Below, piece after piece: positions 11,401-23,275 of a DNA stretch of 64,000 bases; position 1 is the stretch's first letter; every line of letters starts with the position of its first letter. Where the stretch lies: positions 372,001 to 436,000 of the forward strand of contig JALQBC010000017.1 of the NCBI GenBank assembly GCA_023375675.1, in the 5' to 3' direction. Made by a program: the position numbers and the translations under genes. A model generated the notes under the pieces. It had not been told where the DNA came from. It ran no database searches and saw only the letters and a list, made by a program, of their open reading frames with translations. The stretch is from Cytospora piceicola (taxonomy: Eukaryota > Ascomycota > Sordariomycetes > Diaporthales > Cytosporaceae).

Positions 11401-11824
11401 TCGGAAGAAGAGGGGAGGCGTTGGGGTCCCTTGAGGTGGATTTTGCAAACCAGGGCCATGCTGCTTTTAGGCAAGTCATGAAATTTGGAGTTATAAAATG
11501 AAAAAGAAGCTAGAATTTTGGGTGTTACGCACCGGCTTTTATTAGATATCCGTATATGATTACAACTCAATGTACCAATGCTACTCAAGTAGTGTTCTCG
11601 TTTAAAACTTGTAATAGTGTGATTCCACGACAGAAAAGACGAGAGAGCTACTGCGTCACCCGGAATGTTGGAAATTATAGACTACCTGCGTAGTGTAATA
11701 TTCAAAGCTGTTGTCTCTATCCTGTATCTAGGACCTGATACCTACGTATATATATAATCTAGGGAGCCCACATGACACATGATAATGTCCACCACCATCA
11801 TCTTATCTATAGTCTTATGATGTT
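11401..11824. other. intergenic between convergent genes
   Basis: This 424-bp stretch carries 3' flanks only. I see no gene. Confidence 0.5.
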
Positions 11825-13396
11825 CTAAGTCGACATAGGGTCGAAGGGTTTCCGCTCATTGGTCTTGCCCCACGCCTCTTCTGAGAGGGCATTCCAGCGT
11901 ACCCGGTCCTTGACGGGGAGTATTTCCGTTCCTGGGACCTGCGTCTTGGGGTATCCCGTATGCACCGAACTTGCGTCTTTCGTCGTGCCGTTGTCTAGAT
12001 GCGATGGTCCTCTATGCTCGTTCTCCCCCTGCCGTCTAATCTTTAACTCAAACTTCTTCCCCTTGCACGCCTCTAGAACCTGTTCAGGGACCCCGCCGGG
12101 CCCTTCGGCGACAATCAGGGTCTTCAACCTCCGGGCCATAAAGTCGATGTTCCCGAGCATCATGCAGAAGAGCTCCGTGACCATCTCGTCCGCGCCAAGC
12201 GGGTCGAGGAACTCGAGGGTCTCGAGCTGAGGGGGCAGGCCGGCCGAGTGCATCCTCGGCTTCTTGCCCGTCTTCCCGAAGAGCTGGGTGTCCCAGTTGA
12301 GGCGCAGCGTCCTGCACGACTGGAAGTCCCTCAGCCGCAGGACCTTGCGCCCGCCCAGGGTGGGGTGGTCGATGGTGATGGACTCGAGGGTCTCGGCCTG
12401 GTCCTTGAGCGCCATGATGTGCTCGTTGATCTCGCTGGAGCTCTCCTCGAGCTCCGGCTGCGGGTCGGCGGTGTGGTACATGTAGAACTCCCTGAGGCCC
12501 TCGGGGAATTCCAGTATGTCGGCGAGGGAGTCGTCGTTGATGTCGCACTCGATGAGGCGCAGCGTCTTCAGGGAGGTGCTGTGTGGGCGCTCCAAGGAGT
12601 CGAAACCCTTCTCGTCGAGCTTGGCCCTCTTGATGGTGAGCGTCTCCAGGGTCGGATGGGTGAAGATGTGGATGTTCTCCCGGAGGTCCCAGTAGGCATT
12701 GTCCGGGCACTGGTAGAGCAGGCTGCACGTCTTGAGACAGGCCAGGTCAAAGGGCCCGTTGAACAGGGCACCGATCCCGTGCAGTAACTTGACCGGGACG
12801 GCAATGTCGAGGGTCTCCAGGTTCGACATGGCGGAGAGGGTGCGGGACAGGCCATCGATGCCGGTGCGCGAGTAGTGAGAGGTGTTGGACTGCTCGAGCG
12901 CACTGTCCAGGATCAGGTGCGACAGCTCATAGGAAGGGTACTCGAGCTTGACATCCTGGATGAGGGAGCCGCGGCGCGGGCGGCGGTGCAGCGACTCGCT
13001 GAAGGTGAGGTGGTGTTCTGGCGACTCGAAGAGGATGCTCTTGTAGAGGACGCGATCGGCGAGAGCGTGGCAGTTTTTGTTAGCGAGCGACACGCTGCAG
13101 AGATCGCGCCTGGAGTCCTGAGCGAGTATGGAGAAGATCATCAGGAGCAGCTTGTCGGGCAACAGGGTGAGCCGGTCGAGTTGCGGCTGCGGCTGCGATT
13201 GCGATTGCGATTGCGACTGCGATAATGATTGTGATTGCGATTGTGATTGCGGTTGCGACTGCGCCGGGATGGAGGCTGCATCCTGTGCACGACCGTTCTG
13301 GACGGTATCGCGAGACATTGTGGAGGCAACCCCGGGCGTTTGAGGATGTATTAATGCTCCCTCTTGGTTGGTGATGTGCCTGTCGAAATGGTCCAA
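11825..13396 (-). CDS. F-box domain protein with SQ-rich N-terminus
   Basis: Single exon, 523 residues. An N-terminal low-complexity tract of alternating Ser-Gln (about residues 45-72) is followed by an F-box, LTLLPDKLLLMIFSILAQ with CSVSLANKNCHALA and VLYKSILF (about 76-125). The remainder contains leucine-rich segments such as SNLETLDIAV, ETLTIKRAKL and KTLRLIECDI, suggesting irregular leucine-rich repeats that would bind substrates. Proteins of this type are substrate adaptors of SCF ubiquitin ligases, with the F-box binding Skp1. The target cannot be inferred. The gene is convergent with the AflR-like regulator and is probably outside the cluster. No intron is needed. Confidence 0.8.
   Translation of the reverse strand: MDHFDRHITNQEGALIHPQTPGVASTMSRDTVQNGRAQDAASIPAQSQPQSQSQSQSLSQSQSQSQSQPQPQLDRLTLLPDKLLLMIFSILAQDSRRDLCSVSLANKNCHALADRVLYKSILFESPEHHLTFSESLHRRPRRGSLIQDVKLEYPSYELSHLILDSALEQSNTSHYSRTGIDGLSRTLSAMSNLETLDIAVPVKLLHGIGALFNGPFDLACLKTCSLLYQCPDNAYWDLRENIHIFTHPTLETLTIKRAKLDEKGFDSLERPHSTSLKTLRLIECDINDDSLADILEFPEGLREFYMYHTADPQPELEESSSEINEHIMALKDQAETLESITIDHPTLGGRKVLRLRDFQSCRTLRLNWDTQLFGKTGKKPRMHSAGLPPQLETLEFLDPLGADEMVTELFCMMLGNIDFMARRLKTLIVAEGPGGVPEQVLEACKGKKFELKIRRQGENEHRGPSHLDNGTTKDASSVHTGYPKTQVPGTEILPVKDRVRWNALSEEAWGKTNERKPFDPMST
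13181..13263 (-). repeat. in-frame imperfect hexanucleotide repeat coding Ser-Gln
   Basis: A tract of imperfect TGCGAT units on the + strand encodes the alternating Ser-Gln stretch of the F-box gene. Its length is divisible by three and is likely to vary between strains. Confidence 0.8.
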
Positions 13397-14469
13397 GAAT
13401 AATAATGTGAGATTGCTGTGTGCTCACGAGAGAAACGCCCTCGAAACAACATGAAAGAAGGGAGGATTGATCAAAAAAGAGGAAAATGCGGCCGGCGCAG
13501 TTTGCGGCTCGTTAAGTACGCTGTGTGAACTGATCTAAGAGGCGACAGGGCACAATCAGTCAGGCCACCACGCTCAACCACTGTAGGTGGTGACTCCTAA
13601 GGACCAGCCATTTTTGATGTTAGTTTGCCCAAGTACCTCAAGTAAGTAGGGTTTAAACAAAAATCCACAGACCGGCACACAGGGACAAAATGGTTTGGCG
13701 TCACATAATGTCCAAGCTGAGAAATCTTCAAGAGAATCTAACCAGCGACGAAGGGTAAAAAAGTAAAATAGCTGAACGTTATGTGCATTTTGGTGGTCAG
13801 GCGGGCGTGTGCACGGTTTTTGGCTTGTGAAGGCCCGCACGCACAGGCGACCCGGGGTACGGATTTTAGATTTGTTAGCGCCCGTACTTCTGGAGATTGC
13901 CTAGCGGGGCCCCCGGTTAACCAGTAACCAGTGGACCCCGGGGAGACCAGCCGCCCGGCAGCTGACAGCTCCTGACGGCTCCAGGCTCCTGACGGCAGAT
14001 CCCCCCTCCACCTACCCCCACCAGACCCTCGGGCTTGGAACCCTTAGTAACCCTTACCCTTACCACGTTGTTTATCCTCCCCACACTGTACTGACTGGTT
14101 ACAAAAGGGTATGAGTGAGGCCCCGGAGTCTCTGATTGATGATGTTGGGTATCGTGATCCACTCATGTGGAGCTTTAGGCAGTACCTCAACCGGGACTTC
14201 ACTTTCGCAGATACCTCATAAGATGGATACCCAGATCAGATTGAAGCACTTTCCGCATACACTGCAAACGACCAACTGGTCGACAAAGGGCTTTCAATGT
14301 TAATTCAGCTTCAATTTGAACAATTTACATGCCAAGGCGTACCATAACGACTAAGGAAACATCGAACCTCCTCTCCAACCTCGATGACCCGCCCAAACAG
14401 GCCATGGAAGTCTTTTCGTGAGAGCTGTGAGACCACAAGCTAAGCAAGTAGCCAGCTCATGCCGAGTAC
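13397..14469. other. intergenic, no gene seen
   Basis: This is the 5' flank of the F-box gene and the 3' flank of the next gene. I see no protein-like frame. Confidence 0.5.
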
Positions 14470-15070
14470 TCAAGCAGTCTGACACTCAGGGTATCCCAAG
14501 ACGGCCTCGAAAGCCGCCGTGTTGAACTCAGAGTACACGGCATCAATCTGCACCGTCTCTGGGTTGACCTCAAACTCGATGATCCCCTTGACCTCGTACT
14601 CGTTGCTGCCAATCCCTGACGCGTTCCACCGCCAGCTGATCCTGTCACAGGTGTGGAACGTGGCCAGTGTCTTGACGACGGGGAGCGGCGGCGTCGACGA
14701 CTGGCTGTCGATGTAGGCTTCCTTGCTCGGGTACGCAAGCTCGCCGAGCTATACCAACAATGTTAGAGTCTGTTCTCCTCTCCCATCTCAGTAACCTTCT
14801 GGTATCAAAACTTACAGGTCTCTGTGAGAGCGTCAAGATGGAGTCAGAGTCCACATAGAACTCGGACGAGAGGATCGCCTCGGCAGTGCTGTTGAAGTCC
14901 GCGCCCCCGGGGTTCTCGAGAAGGTACGCGTAACCATCGACTAAGGTCTTGACTCCAGACTCGTTCAGACAATGATGACCCGAACGTGCCTGGCCGTGCT
15001 GGCCGTGCCATCTCTGTGCGAGAGCACCAGCGGCGAGGGAGAGACAGATTGCAAAGGTGGAGGTATGCAT
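14470..15070 (-). CDS. small secreted protein, NTF2/SnoaL-like fold
   Basis: Two exons, 15070..14816 and 14748..14470, give 177 residues. The intron has a GTAAGT donor and a TATAG acceptor. The first 18 residues (MHTSTFAICLSLAAGALA) form a typical signal peptide. The mature part begins with a His/Gln/Gly-rich stretch. It then has an NTF2-like pattern: a helix with YAYLLENPGGADFNSTAEAI, the turn ILSSEFYVDSDSILTLSQ, and a sheet with FHTCDRISWRWNASG and VKGIIEFEVNPETVQIDAVY. Secreted fungal proteins of this SnoaL-like group are common and mostly uncharacterised. It has two internal Cys plus one near the C-terminus. It could be an effector-type protein, but nothing here proves that. The start is the first Met before the signal peptide. 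Confidence 0.8.
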
Positions 15071-17366
15071 CTTGGTGTGTTCCGTTGACTTCGACTGTCT
15101 TGTGATCAACTGTTGCTCGGACTTGGTTTCGGTTCAGAAGGTTTCTTTCGGGGAGGTCTTGGGCTTTTGAACAAACGAGACTGGCTCGGCAGGTTCAATG
15201 TTGCTTTAGTTGCTGGGAGACGCGGTGGGATGTTACACAGGATACGAGGACCGACTAGATGTAGGACATATATTGTGACGTTATTCCTGATCTGGAGACG
15301 GCCATCTGCATTTATACACCTCGGCTCCGGTTGTGTCTACCCTAGGGTACCGTCAGATGTAGCCAAGAAGCCCGAGTAGCCAACATAAGTAAGGTCTCGT
15401 TGCCCAACCTCGAACAGATGTTACGCCGGCCTTCTTAGTCTGGTGGTATTATCAGTGACTCAATTGCTTTTGGACGACCGACCACCAGCATGGGCTTGGC
15501 TGCACGTAATGATGTCCTGAGCCTCAGCTATGAACACGTGCGGAGATTAATCAAGACTCGAAGCTCTACGTTTTTTGTCTGACCCTGGTCAGGGAGGGTA
15601 ACAGTGGCATGAGTCGACAAGGGTTCATTGGGGACCTTGAAAACCTTAGCTACCTAGGTAGCTACCTAGGTACCTAGCTAGGTAAAGAGATGCCGTGTTG
15701 GTGTGGCCAGGGGAAACGGCTCATATGCATGTCTTAGGTCTTGACATCTGGGAGGTCACATTAGATTAAAATCCTAGCCGCAAAACAAATGTGGCAGGGG
15801 AGACACGCGAGGATAGACAAGCAGTTTCAAGGTGAGATTTTCATCTGTCTGGCGCTTTTTGGTACCGCGCGGTGTCGAATATCGATATTCGAGCCACGGC
15901 GTGGCTTGCATGAGCTGTTTGTTCTGAGCCCTGGAGGTGGTTATGGTTTACTTCATGTGCTTATCCTGCGGCTGCATTCTACCATCGCATTATCGTGAAG
16001 CTTGCTGGCTCCAATCGGACGATGAAGGCTTACAGAAAGGGTGGTCTACGAAAATGGCCCACCTAATTAAATCTGTATACCCTAGGGTAGTGATGCGCCT
16101 CTAAAAGGGCCACATGTGCGGTCAACACCATCTCGAAACCTTGAATGTAGTCCATTTCGGGCCCTTACCAACTTCTCGTGTCCGAAAGCTAGGAGGCATC
16201 AGAGACTAAGACGGGTGGTTGGCCGCCACATCTCTGGGACACATTCTCGCGTCTAAGGCCAAATCCCAGTTCCACCCGCTGATCACATGGGGAATGCGTG
16301 TTGTGAATATCAAACCTTGCAGGCTGCATGTCGTTTATGCGGATTTCCATAACGCCTTTTCCGGATCGAGAAGATGACGAAGGAGCACAACTGGTGAGCC
16401 AACCTATCGGGTACGGAGACTTGCACGTCCTCTACCCAAGGGTACTACTTGGGCATGTCTCAAGGCCAGAGGAACCATCTGGAAGGGAGCCCCAGCCTTG
16501 CTTTTCCTCAAGCTTACTTACGGCGTCATTGATCTGCTCCAACTTGGAGAAGCTCCCGAGATCTGAGCCATCATTGATCTCTACGGAACTCGCTAACACA
16601 AGTGAGACTGATGTGTTGGACCACGCCTTCATAAAGATCGCGTAACCGTTATTAGAATCATGTGTGACGGTACCAAAGACACAAGTAGCTCGCCGGACCG
16701 AGTCCTGTGCTACGCGATAGAGATCTACCCGTCAAAGGAAGACGTTGGAACTCGGGAAAGACTGTGCGATAATGGAAGATCGTCACGGGGAGCAGGTGTA
16801 TCTATGTTGTCCTATCAGAACTTTGTTCTACTCCAGGTATGATCCGGCAATGCTTGTACAACTCCGGAACGAGCTCAACCAAGCAAGCCCAAACGCATGG
16901 TGTGCCTCAGAGGCAGGTGTGTCTGATACGGTAACCCTGCAGAGCTTCCCTCTTCCCCAGGAATAGATGTATGATGCCACACCACAGTCTTCCAAGCACC
17001 TAATTTAATCATGGTGTCACCGCGCACCCCTTCGAACCCCGGGCGTTGGGCCGCTTCACACACATTCAAAAATTAAGACCATCGTGAGCCACCGCATGAT
17101 TCAGTTCCAGATGATCTCGTTCTCTATGAGCAAAAAAAAGCAAAAATGTTGGGATGAGGGGGGATAATATATGCGCACACTATTTCGAAATTTTGAATCC
17201 AACCAGCGTGCGAGTCCAGATAGCTCGACGCTAAGCCCCTCAGGCATATATACAAAGTCAATATAGGATGTCGCTGAACAGCGACAGATGACTGCATATG
17301 CTTCCTCTCCGGACGACCTTCTCCTGCAGCTTTCTCCGAAGATGTCCAAACACAAAGGCCACCACA
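15071..17366. other. long intergenic region with one coding-like stretch
   Basis: It holds a cluster of CCTAGGTA palindromes at about 15650-15683 and TACCCTAGGGTA at 15338-15349 and 16078-16089. On the minus strand, about 16725..16432 reads as an open frame of protein-like composition (for example YAIFMKAWSNTSVSLVLASS and GSFSKLEQINDAVSKLEEK). It has no start codon or recognisable family and may be a gene remnant. I see nothing else. Confidence 0.4.
15338..15349. repeat. dispersed palindrome TACCCTAGGGTA (one of four copies)
   Basis: Identical 12-bp copies lie at 3057-3068, 15338-15349, 16078-16089 and 32707-32718, all intergenic. Function is unknown. Confidence 0.85.
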
Positions 17367-19879
17367 TCACAGCTGCGCCCTGCCCCTGATTCCCTCCCAC
17401 CTCATGTCCTCCGCCACATTCCTCGAGATCCAATCACTGATCGCCATAGTCGTCACCATGGGGTTCACCCCGCTCGCCGAGGGGAACACGCTCGAGTCGC
17501 TCACGTAGAGCCCCTCAGTACCCCAGACCCTGCCCCTCGGGTCCACCACGCCCGCCCCCGCGGACGTGCTCATCCGGCACGTGCCCATCTGGTGTGCGGA
17601 GCCGAACGGCGCCACCGGCGGCTTGTTCCCGTGGGCCTCGAGCTCGGCGAGCCAGGCTGCGAAGCGCGCGTCGGCGGGCCCCCCTGCGTCCGAGGCGGTC
17701 GACACGAGGTCGTCCTCGTCCTCGGAGGTCGTCGAGGAGGATGGGGGGCTCGCCTCGTCGCGGGTGAAGGGGCGCATCCCGGGTAGGCCGGCGTGGATCT
17801 CCAGCGCGCCTTGTACGTACAGGATCTTGGCGAGCGCGACCAGGCCGACCATGGAGTGTTTGCGGTCGAAGGCCGACGGCGTGTAGGCGATTCGCGGCTG
17901 GCCGGAGCCTGGGTCCGGGTAGACGTAGCCCGGGTCGCGGTCCCTCACGAGGGAGAAGAAGCTGCTCATGTGGCGGTACTTGAGCGCCTGCAGTTTCCAG
18001 TCTACGCCGTCGGACCAGTTGAGGAACTGGAAGGGGAAGCAGGGCATCATGGTGAGACACTCGAGCTTGACGCCGTGGCCTTTCCCGTCCAGGTTCTCGA
18101 AGGTGTTGACCACGGTGGTGAGGATCCCGCCTTCCCATGGCCGGACGTCTTCTTTGAAGAAGCCGTGCATGACGCTGACGGGGTGGAGGTGGAGGTTCCG
18201 TCCGATTTGAGGATTCTGTTGGCGAAAGTTAGCAACAACAAAGCCAGGTCGGTATTGTTTTTACTCGGTTGCTTGCCTTCAGACCACTGTTCTTCAAGAT
18301 GACGGGACTCCACAGCGTGCCGCTGCTGATAATCACCTTCTTTGCCCTCACGATCACCTCTCTCACGACCTTCTCCTCATCTGGCCCGTCCAACCTACCA
18401 TCCTTCCCTCTACCCGTCCATGTCCCGACGACACCCACCGCCCTCTTCGACTTTTCCTTATCAAACAAAACCCTCTCCACCTTGAACCCCTCCACAAACC
18501 TAGCTCCGTTCCTCGCCGCATCAGGGAACCACCCGCTCACAGGGCCCTTCTTCTCCCCCGTGGCACATCCAAAGCCACAGAACCCATCCGGGTGCTCACA
18601 GCCCCCCGTGTTCTGCGGGACCTTCTTCGCCGACCAGCCCAGCCTCCTCGCCCCCTCCATCAGCGCGCGGTTCCCAAAGTTGGGCTCGAAATCCTCGTGC
18701 ACGCCCATGTGCCCGCACACCCGGTCCAGGCACGCCTGGAACGCCCGCGAGCCGAAGAAGCCCAGCCCCCGGGCGGCGGCCCACTCGTCCCGCACGTACC
18801 CCTGCGTCTGCAGCGACGCGCTCCAGTTGACGGTGCCGCCGCCGCCGAAGCACGACCCGGACACGACGAGCATGCTGGCGTCGTCGCTGGTCACGGTGGC
18901 CGCGCCGTCGAAGAGGTGGAAGAAGGCGTCGCCCGGGGCCATGGGGAGCGACGCCGCGTCGAAGTGGTAGCCCTTGTCGACGACCAGCACGCGGTGGCCT
19001 GCCTCCGAGAGGGTCTTGGCGCAGACGCCGGCGCCGCACCCGGAGCCGACTATCACCACGTCGGTTTCGATCTCGGCGGGCGGGACCGGTGGGAGGGTGC
19101 CGGGAAGAGCTCCGGTGTGCGTGGATGAGGGAGGGGGCGGTGGGAACTGGACGAATTCGAAGGGATATCTGGGCTGTGGTTTCCAGCCGGTGGGTGTGGC
19201 AGGGAAGCCGGACAGGGCGTGGAATGTCGGGTTGGTTGAAGTGAAGACGACTTTGGCAAGGGTGGTGAGTTGCCTGAAGAGACCACGGATATGGTAGACG
19301 TAGCTGTTTGCCCATTTGTTGAGGACTTTTGTGCGGTCTGGGATAGATAGTCTTGTCATGGGCGTCGCATAGCCGGTCAGTAGCAAAGCTCCAGCTTGTG
19401 TGCTAAAGTTGTAGTCATTGTGAGTAAGTCAATTCAACCTCCTTTATAGTTTTACAAAAGTTCTCGTTGGACATTGCAGCCACGCACCTCAATATATACA
19501 ATACGCGAAACAACAATGATCTCGTCTCCTGGGGCAGGTGGTGCAGCATGCCCTTCAACACTTGTTGGAATAGTAAGTCATCTGTCGGCCTCTCGGATAA
19601 ATACTTTTCCAGATCCTGCTCAGATGCTGCCTCAAGGATGACGGTATCCTTTCTTAGGTTCGAGACTGCCTCCCGATACTGAGTATCAGAGATATAAGCC
19701 CTGGAGTGCGATTTCCGTCTCGGTGCCGAAGACTCCCGCTGAACGCTGGGCAAGACGGTGTCAATGATGGCCAACAGCATCCGCCATTGGCCATCCGGAA
19801 TGATGTCTGCAGTCTTGAGACGCCATGGTATTCCGGTTGGTCGCTGAGCCGTCAACACCGCAGAGACCTCTTCCACCAT
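17367..19879 (-). CDS. long-chain fatty alcohol oxidase (GMC-type FAD enzyme)
   Basis: Three exons, 19879..19456, 19394..18277 and 18215..17367, give about 796 residues. The FAD dinucleotide-binding motif VVIVGSGCGAGVCAKTL lies near residue 255. The flavin-contact region SCFGGGGTVNWSASLQT and the FAO signature GCEHPDGFCGFGC follow. The C-terminus holds AHQMGTCRM with the catalytic His and the substrate-domain end GLYVSDSSVFPSASGVNPM (near 720-755). This matches the fungal/plant FAO family (EC 1.1.3.20), membrane-associated peroxisomal or microsomal enzymes that oxidise long-chain alcohols to aldehydes with H2O2 release, in alkane and wax use. The second intron is a GC-AG intron (donor AAG|GCAAGC, branch GCTAAC, acceptor CAACAG). 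The frame and the FAO motif NPQIGRNLHLHPV support it. The first intron's exact ends are less certain. Confidence 0.9.
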
Positions 19880-20924
19880 ATTTTACTCGGTGCCAGAACG
19901 AATGACACGGTAATCAGTAAGACTTTTGAAATTGAGAAGAAGAAAAGAAACAAGGTACAGAAAACCAAGGCCACAACGGACAAGTTTACAAGGCCTGGAA
20001 TTATTCAAGAGAGGCCAGGGGGTCAAAATAATAAAGTGAAGGAAGGGGTCCACGGGTGGTCGTGGTGATTCTAAAACGAAAACAGCACCAGATAGAACTG
20101 TCTGACTGAGTTGTGATCTACTTTCTAAGTCTTATCATGTAACTGCGAACCCAAGAGGAAAAAGGAGAAGAACAAGAACAATAAGAAAAAGAATAAGAAA
20201 GAGGCCTTGGGTACTGTGTAAGACCCCGCACATATGTGCTGGGGATGCATCGGATAAAAGGCGTCGTTTTGATCATGCGTCGATGAACGGCTTTTCCCAT
20301 TGGGGAACAGACGTTCAAAGCTAGTCTACCTACTCAGACTAGGTGCTTAGGTAGGTACTCAGTAGGTAGGGTTTGGATGGGATTGGATCTCCTGAGATGA
20401 TTGTGTGGGTGTGTGAGCTTCATCTTCATCATCCTGATGGCCAGCCTCGTTCACGTGTACTGTGTAAGTAAGTAAGTTGGTGGTTTCTATTCTATTCTCT
20501 GTTAGTTGGCGTCATGGGAAAATGAATCCATATGGACGGATATTAGTCAGCACTTCCACAGTAGCAGTACTATTACTAAATAGAAAGTAGCACTAGCACT
20601 AGCACTATATTTGCTTGCGTCAAGCCCCCAGAGCTCGAGCTTAGGCTCCCCAATCAGTTGAGCTCCCCCCCAATCGGTTAAGCTCCCCCTGCCCGAGCGT
20701 TCCCACTCTCGGTCCCCCTCCCATCTGAACCGAACCCACATGCGTTTCGTTTCGGAAGCTCGACTCGCTCCGGCCCCTTGACAGCTCGGCTATGTTCGTT
20801 CTACTTACATGCCTAGGTAGTGAAGAAGTGGCTTGATGATTACCGACAATTGTGGAAGCCATGTCGTGTCGACCAGTATTCTCCGAGACTCTTGCGATCC
20901 TATAGTTGCAGTCCAACCCGCAGC
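19880..20924. other. intergenic, divergent promoter region
   Basis: It lies between the divergent FAO and ZIP genes. It contains purine-rich AAGAA runs near 20155-20200 and GTAGGTA repeats at about 20325-20370. I see no gene. Confidence 0.5.
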
Positions 20925-22559
20925 ATGGAGGATCTGAGCCAGATTACGAGGGGTATGTCCTTCAATTGTCGTCAATCGTCAATCGTCAATCGTCAATCAT
21001 CAATCATCAATCATCAATCATCCTTTGCCCATGACCCAGCGCATGTCCAATCACGCCGCTTGACACCCTTTGACACCGATGCATGCTTGTCGACGTTAAA
21101 GTTGCCGCTGTCGCTGTCGCTAACTACCTTTTCGTGAATAGCCGTTTCGTGGTCCTCGATCCCCACCGAGTGGCTCCTGGCTGAGCTTGCAAAGCGCGAC
21201 GATACCGAACCCGACTCAAAACCACAGTGTGGCTCGGGGAAGAAGGGATCCTATGATACCGCCCTGCATGTCTTCGCACTGGTCCTCATACTGGTGCTGA
21301 GCACTGTCGGTACGTCTTCTTGATGGACTCGCATTCCAGGCCACCTACCATTAGCCAAAACTGACCATCTTGCCCTTGCAGCTTGCGGCTTTCCCCTGCT
21401 CTCCAGCCACTCTCGAAGCCGACGCTCCAACAGTATAGTCTTCTACTCCCAGCACTTCGGCACCGGCGTGCTGATCGCCACCGCATTCGTCCACCTTCTG
21501 CCAACCGCCTTCAGCTCCCTTACCGATCCATGCCTGCCGTATTTCTTCAGCCATGGCTACAAGCCCCTGCCGGGCTTCATAGCAATGGTGTCTGCGCTGG
21601 TGGTGGTTGGGCTCGAATCCTACCTGACGACCCGAGGCGCAGGACATTCGCATTCGCACATGTGGGGTGACGAGGAGGACAGTGAAGAGGAGGCAGAACC
21701 ATTACACGCGCATGGGGAAGGCAGCATCGCTGCTAGGCGTGGGTCGAACCGTCCCGATAATATCGCACTGGGGGATCTGGACCATTCAGAGGGACAGGGA
21801 CTGATGGCCGGTGTTTCGCCTCTGCCGGAATCAACGCCAACGTCGCAGGTGAACGGGAAGAGCAAGAACGGGACAGCTTCTCCACTGGGGAAGAGCTTTC
21901 GTGATGATGATGAGGAGGACGACGACGACGGCGAGTCGCTGGATCTGGAGCTCAACCTGGACGAGCTCTCGACGGTGCCCCTTGATGCCCCAGGCGCAAG
22001 GCCCTTGAACCGCCCGGAAGCGGCCTCGAAGCACACAGCCGCGCCGCACATGCCAACGCCGGAAGAGCAGAAGCGCATGATGCTGCAGTGCCTGCTCCTC
22101 GAGGCGGGCATCCTCTTCCACAGCGTCTTCATCGGCATGGCCATATCCGTCGCGACGGGCCCGCCCTTTGTCGTCTTCCTCGTCGCCATCGCCTTCCACC
22201 AGACCTTCGAGGGCCTCGCGCTCGGCTCGCGCATAGCGGCGCTGCACTTCCCCAGGTCGTCGCCCCGCCCGTGGCTCATGGTCCTCGCCTACGGGACGAC
22301 GACGCCCATCGGCCAGGCCATCGGGCTGATCGTGCACAACTTCTACGACCCCATGAGCCAGACGGGCCTGCTCATGGTCGGCTTCATGAACGCCATCTCC
22401 AGCGGGCTGCTCCTGTTCGCCGGGCTGGTGCAGCTCCTGGCCGAGGACTTCCTGACCGAGAAGAGCTACAAGACGCTGCACGGCCGCAGGAGGGGTAATG
22501 CCCTTCTCGCGGTCGGCGGTGGCGCGGCGCTCATGGCCCTTGTTGGGGCCTTTGCGTGA
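20925..22559 (+). CDS. ZIP family zinc/iron transporter
   Basis: Three exons, 20925..20952, 21142..21309 and 21382..22559, give 457 residues. The short first exon (MEDLSQITR) ends at a GTATGT donor, and all junctions keep frame. Membrane segments include LHVFALVLILVLSTV, HFGTGVLIATAFVHLLPTAF (TM2) and LEAGILFHSVFIGMAISV (TM4, metal-site His). AIAFHQTFEGLALGSRI is TM5 with the conserved His and Glu of the metal site, and three C-terminal helices follow. Between TM3 and TM4 is a long cytosolic loop with HSHSH and acidic runs (DDDEEDDDD), a usual metal-sensing loop. The protein would import Zn2+ (or Fe2+) across the plasma membrane, as Zrt1/ZrtA do. A zinc-responsive Zap1-type site might be expected upstream, but I could not identify one. 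Confidence 0.92.
20971..21019 (+). repeat. tandem 7-bp repeat inside ZIP intron 1
   Basis: Four GTCAATC units are followed by three ATCAATC units, all inside the first intron. The two unit types differ by one transition. Confidence 0.9.
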
Positions 22560-23275
22560 GCGTCGCGGTGTTGTCAGGATGCCCGGGATATGGCTTTCTC
22601 GGGCAGGATGTTACATGATTAGATTTTTATTTTTCTGAGATGATCAGATACAATGACATATTTTTGGCAACATTCTACCTCGTCTTACAGATCTGGCTTT
22701 GCGTGTGTCCCGGGGCTTGAAGGTTGCCTAGATAACTAACTAATATGGACAGGTCAACCAGCAAACACATCGACAACCATGCAATGCTCGCCATGGTCAC
22801 TGAACCTCAAAACTTTGCACGAAAGTAGGAAACATCACTTCTAGGAGTCTGAAAACGATGGCGACGTGCCTTGCAACAAATATATATGTGGTCACTGTCC
22901 ACCTGCCGCTACTCACTCAGCTACTGGGCACCGGTATTCGGTATTGCGTACGATGTACACTATGGATGGCACCGAAAACCACAATAAGTCTTACACACAA
23001 GGTGGGCGATACCTGCTTGTGCCTTCAACGACATAAATAATGGCTGAACTGTATCCTCGCATCAGAGGCCAAGGAGAGAAAAGGAGGGACAATAAGCACG
23101 CAGGGATCCGGAGTTCGGCTGCACTCACTCACTGATCAACCATAAGAACACACACCTCATTTATGACAATTCATTGTGGCTGGGATTCATCTGGCTCCTG
23201 TTCCCTGTATGAACCAAGATAAAAAGAAACCAAAAGCTCAGGTCGAAATCCGAGAAACGACAAAAAGATTGTTTC
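22560..23275. other. intergenic, no gene seen
   Basis: This is the 3' flank of the ZIP gene and the flank of the tRNA. There is no coding exon. Confidence 0.5.

Noticed and set aside
12248..12787. 179-codon + strand frame
   Set aside because: It is antisense to the F-box gene.
20971..21019. Short direct repeats considered as a CRISPR-like array
   Set aside because: Units are 7 bp in tandem with no spacers, and the organism is a eukaryote.
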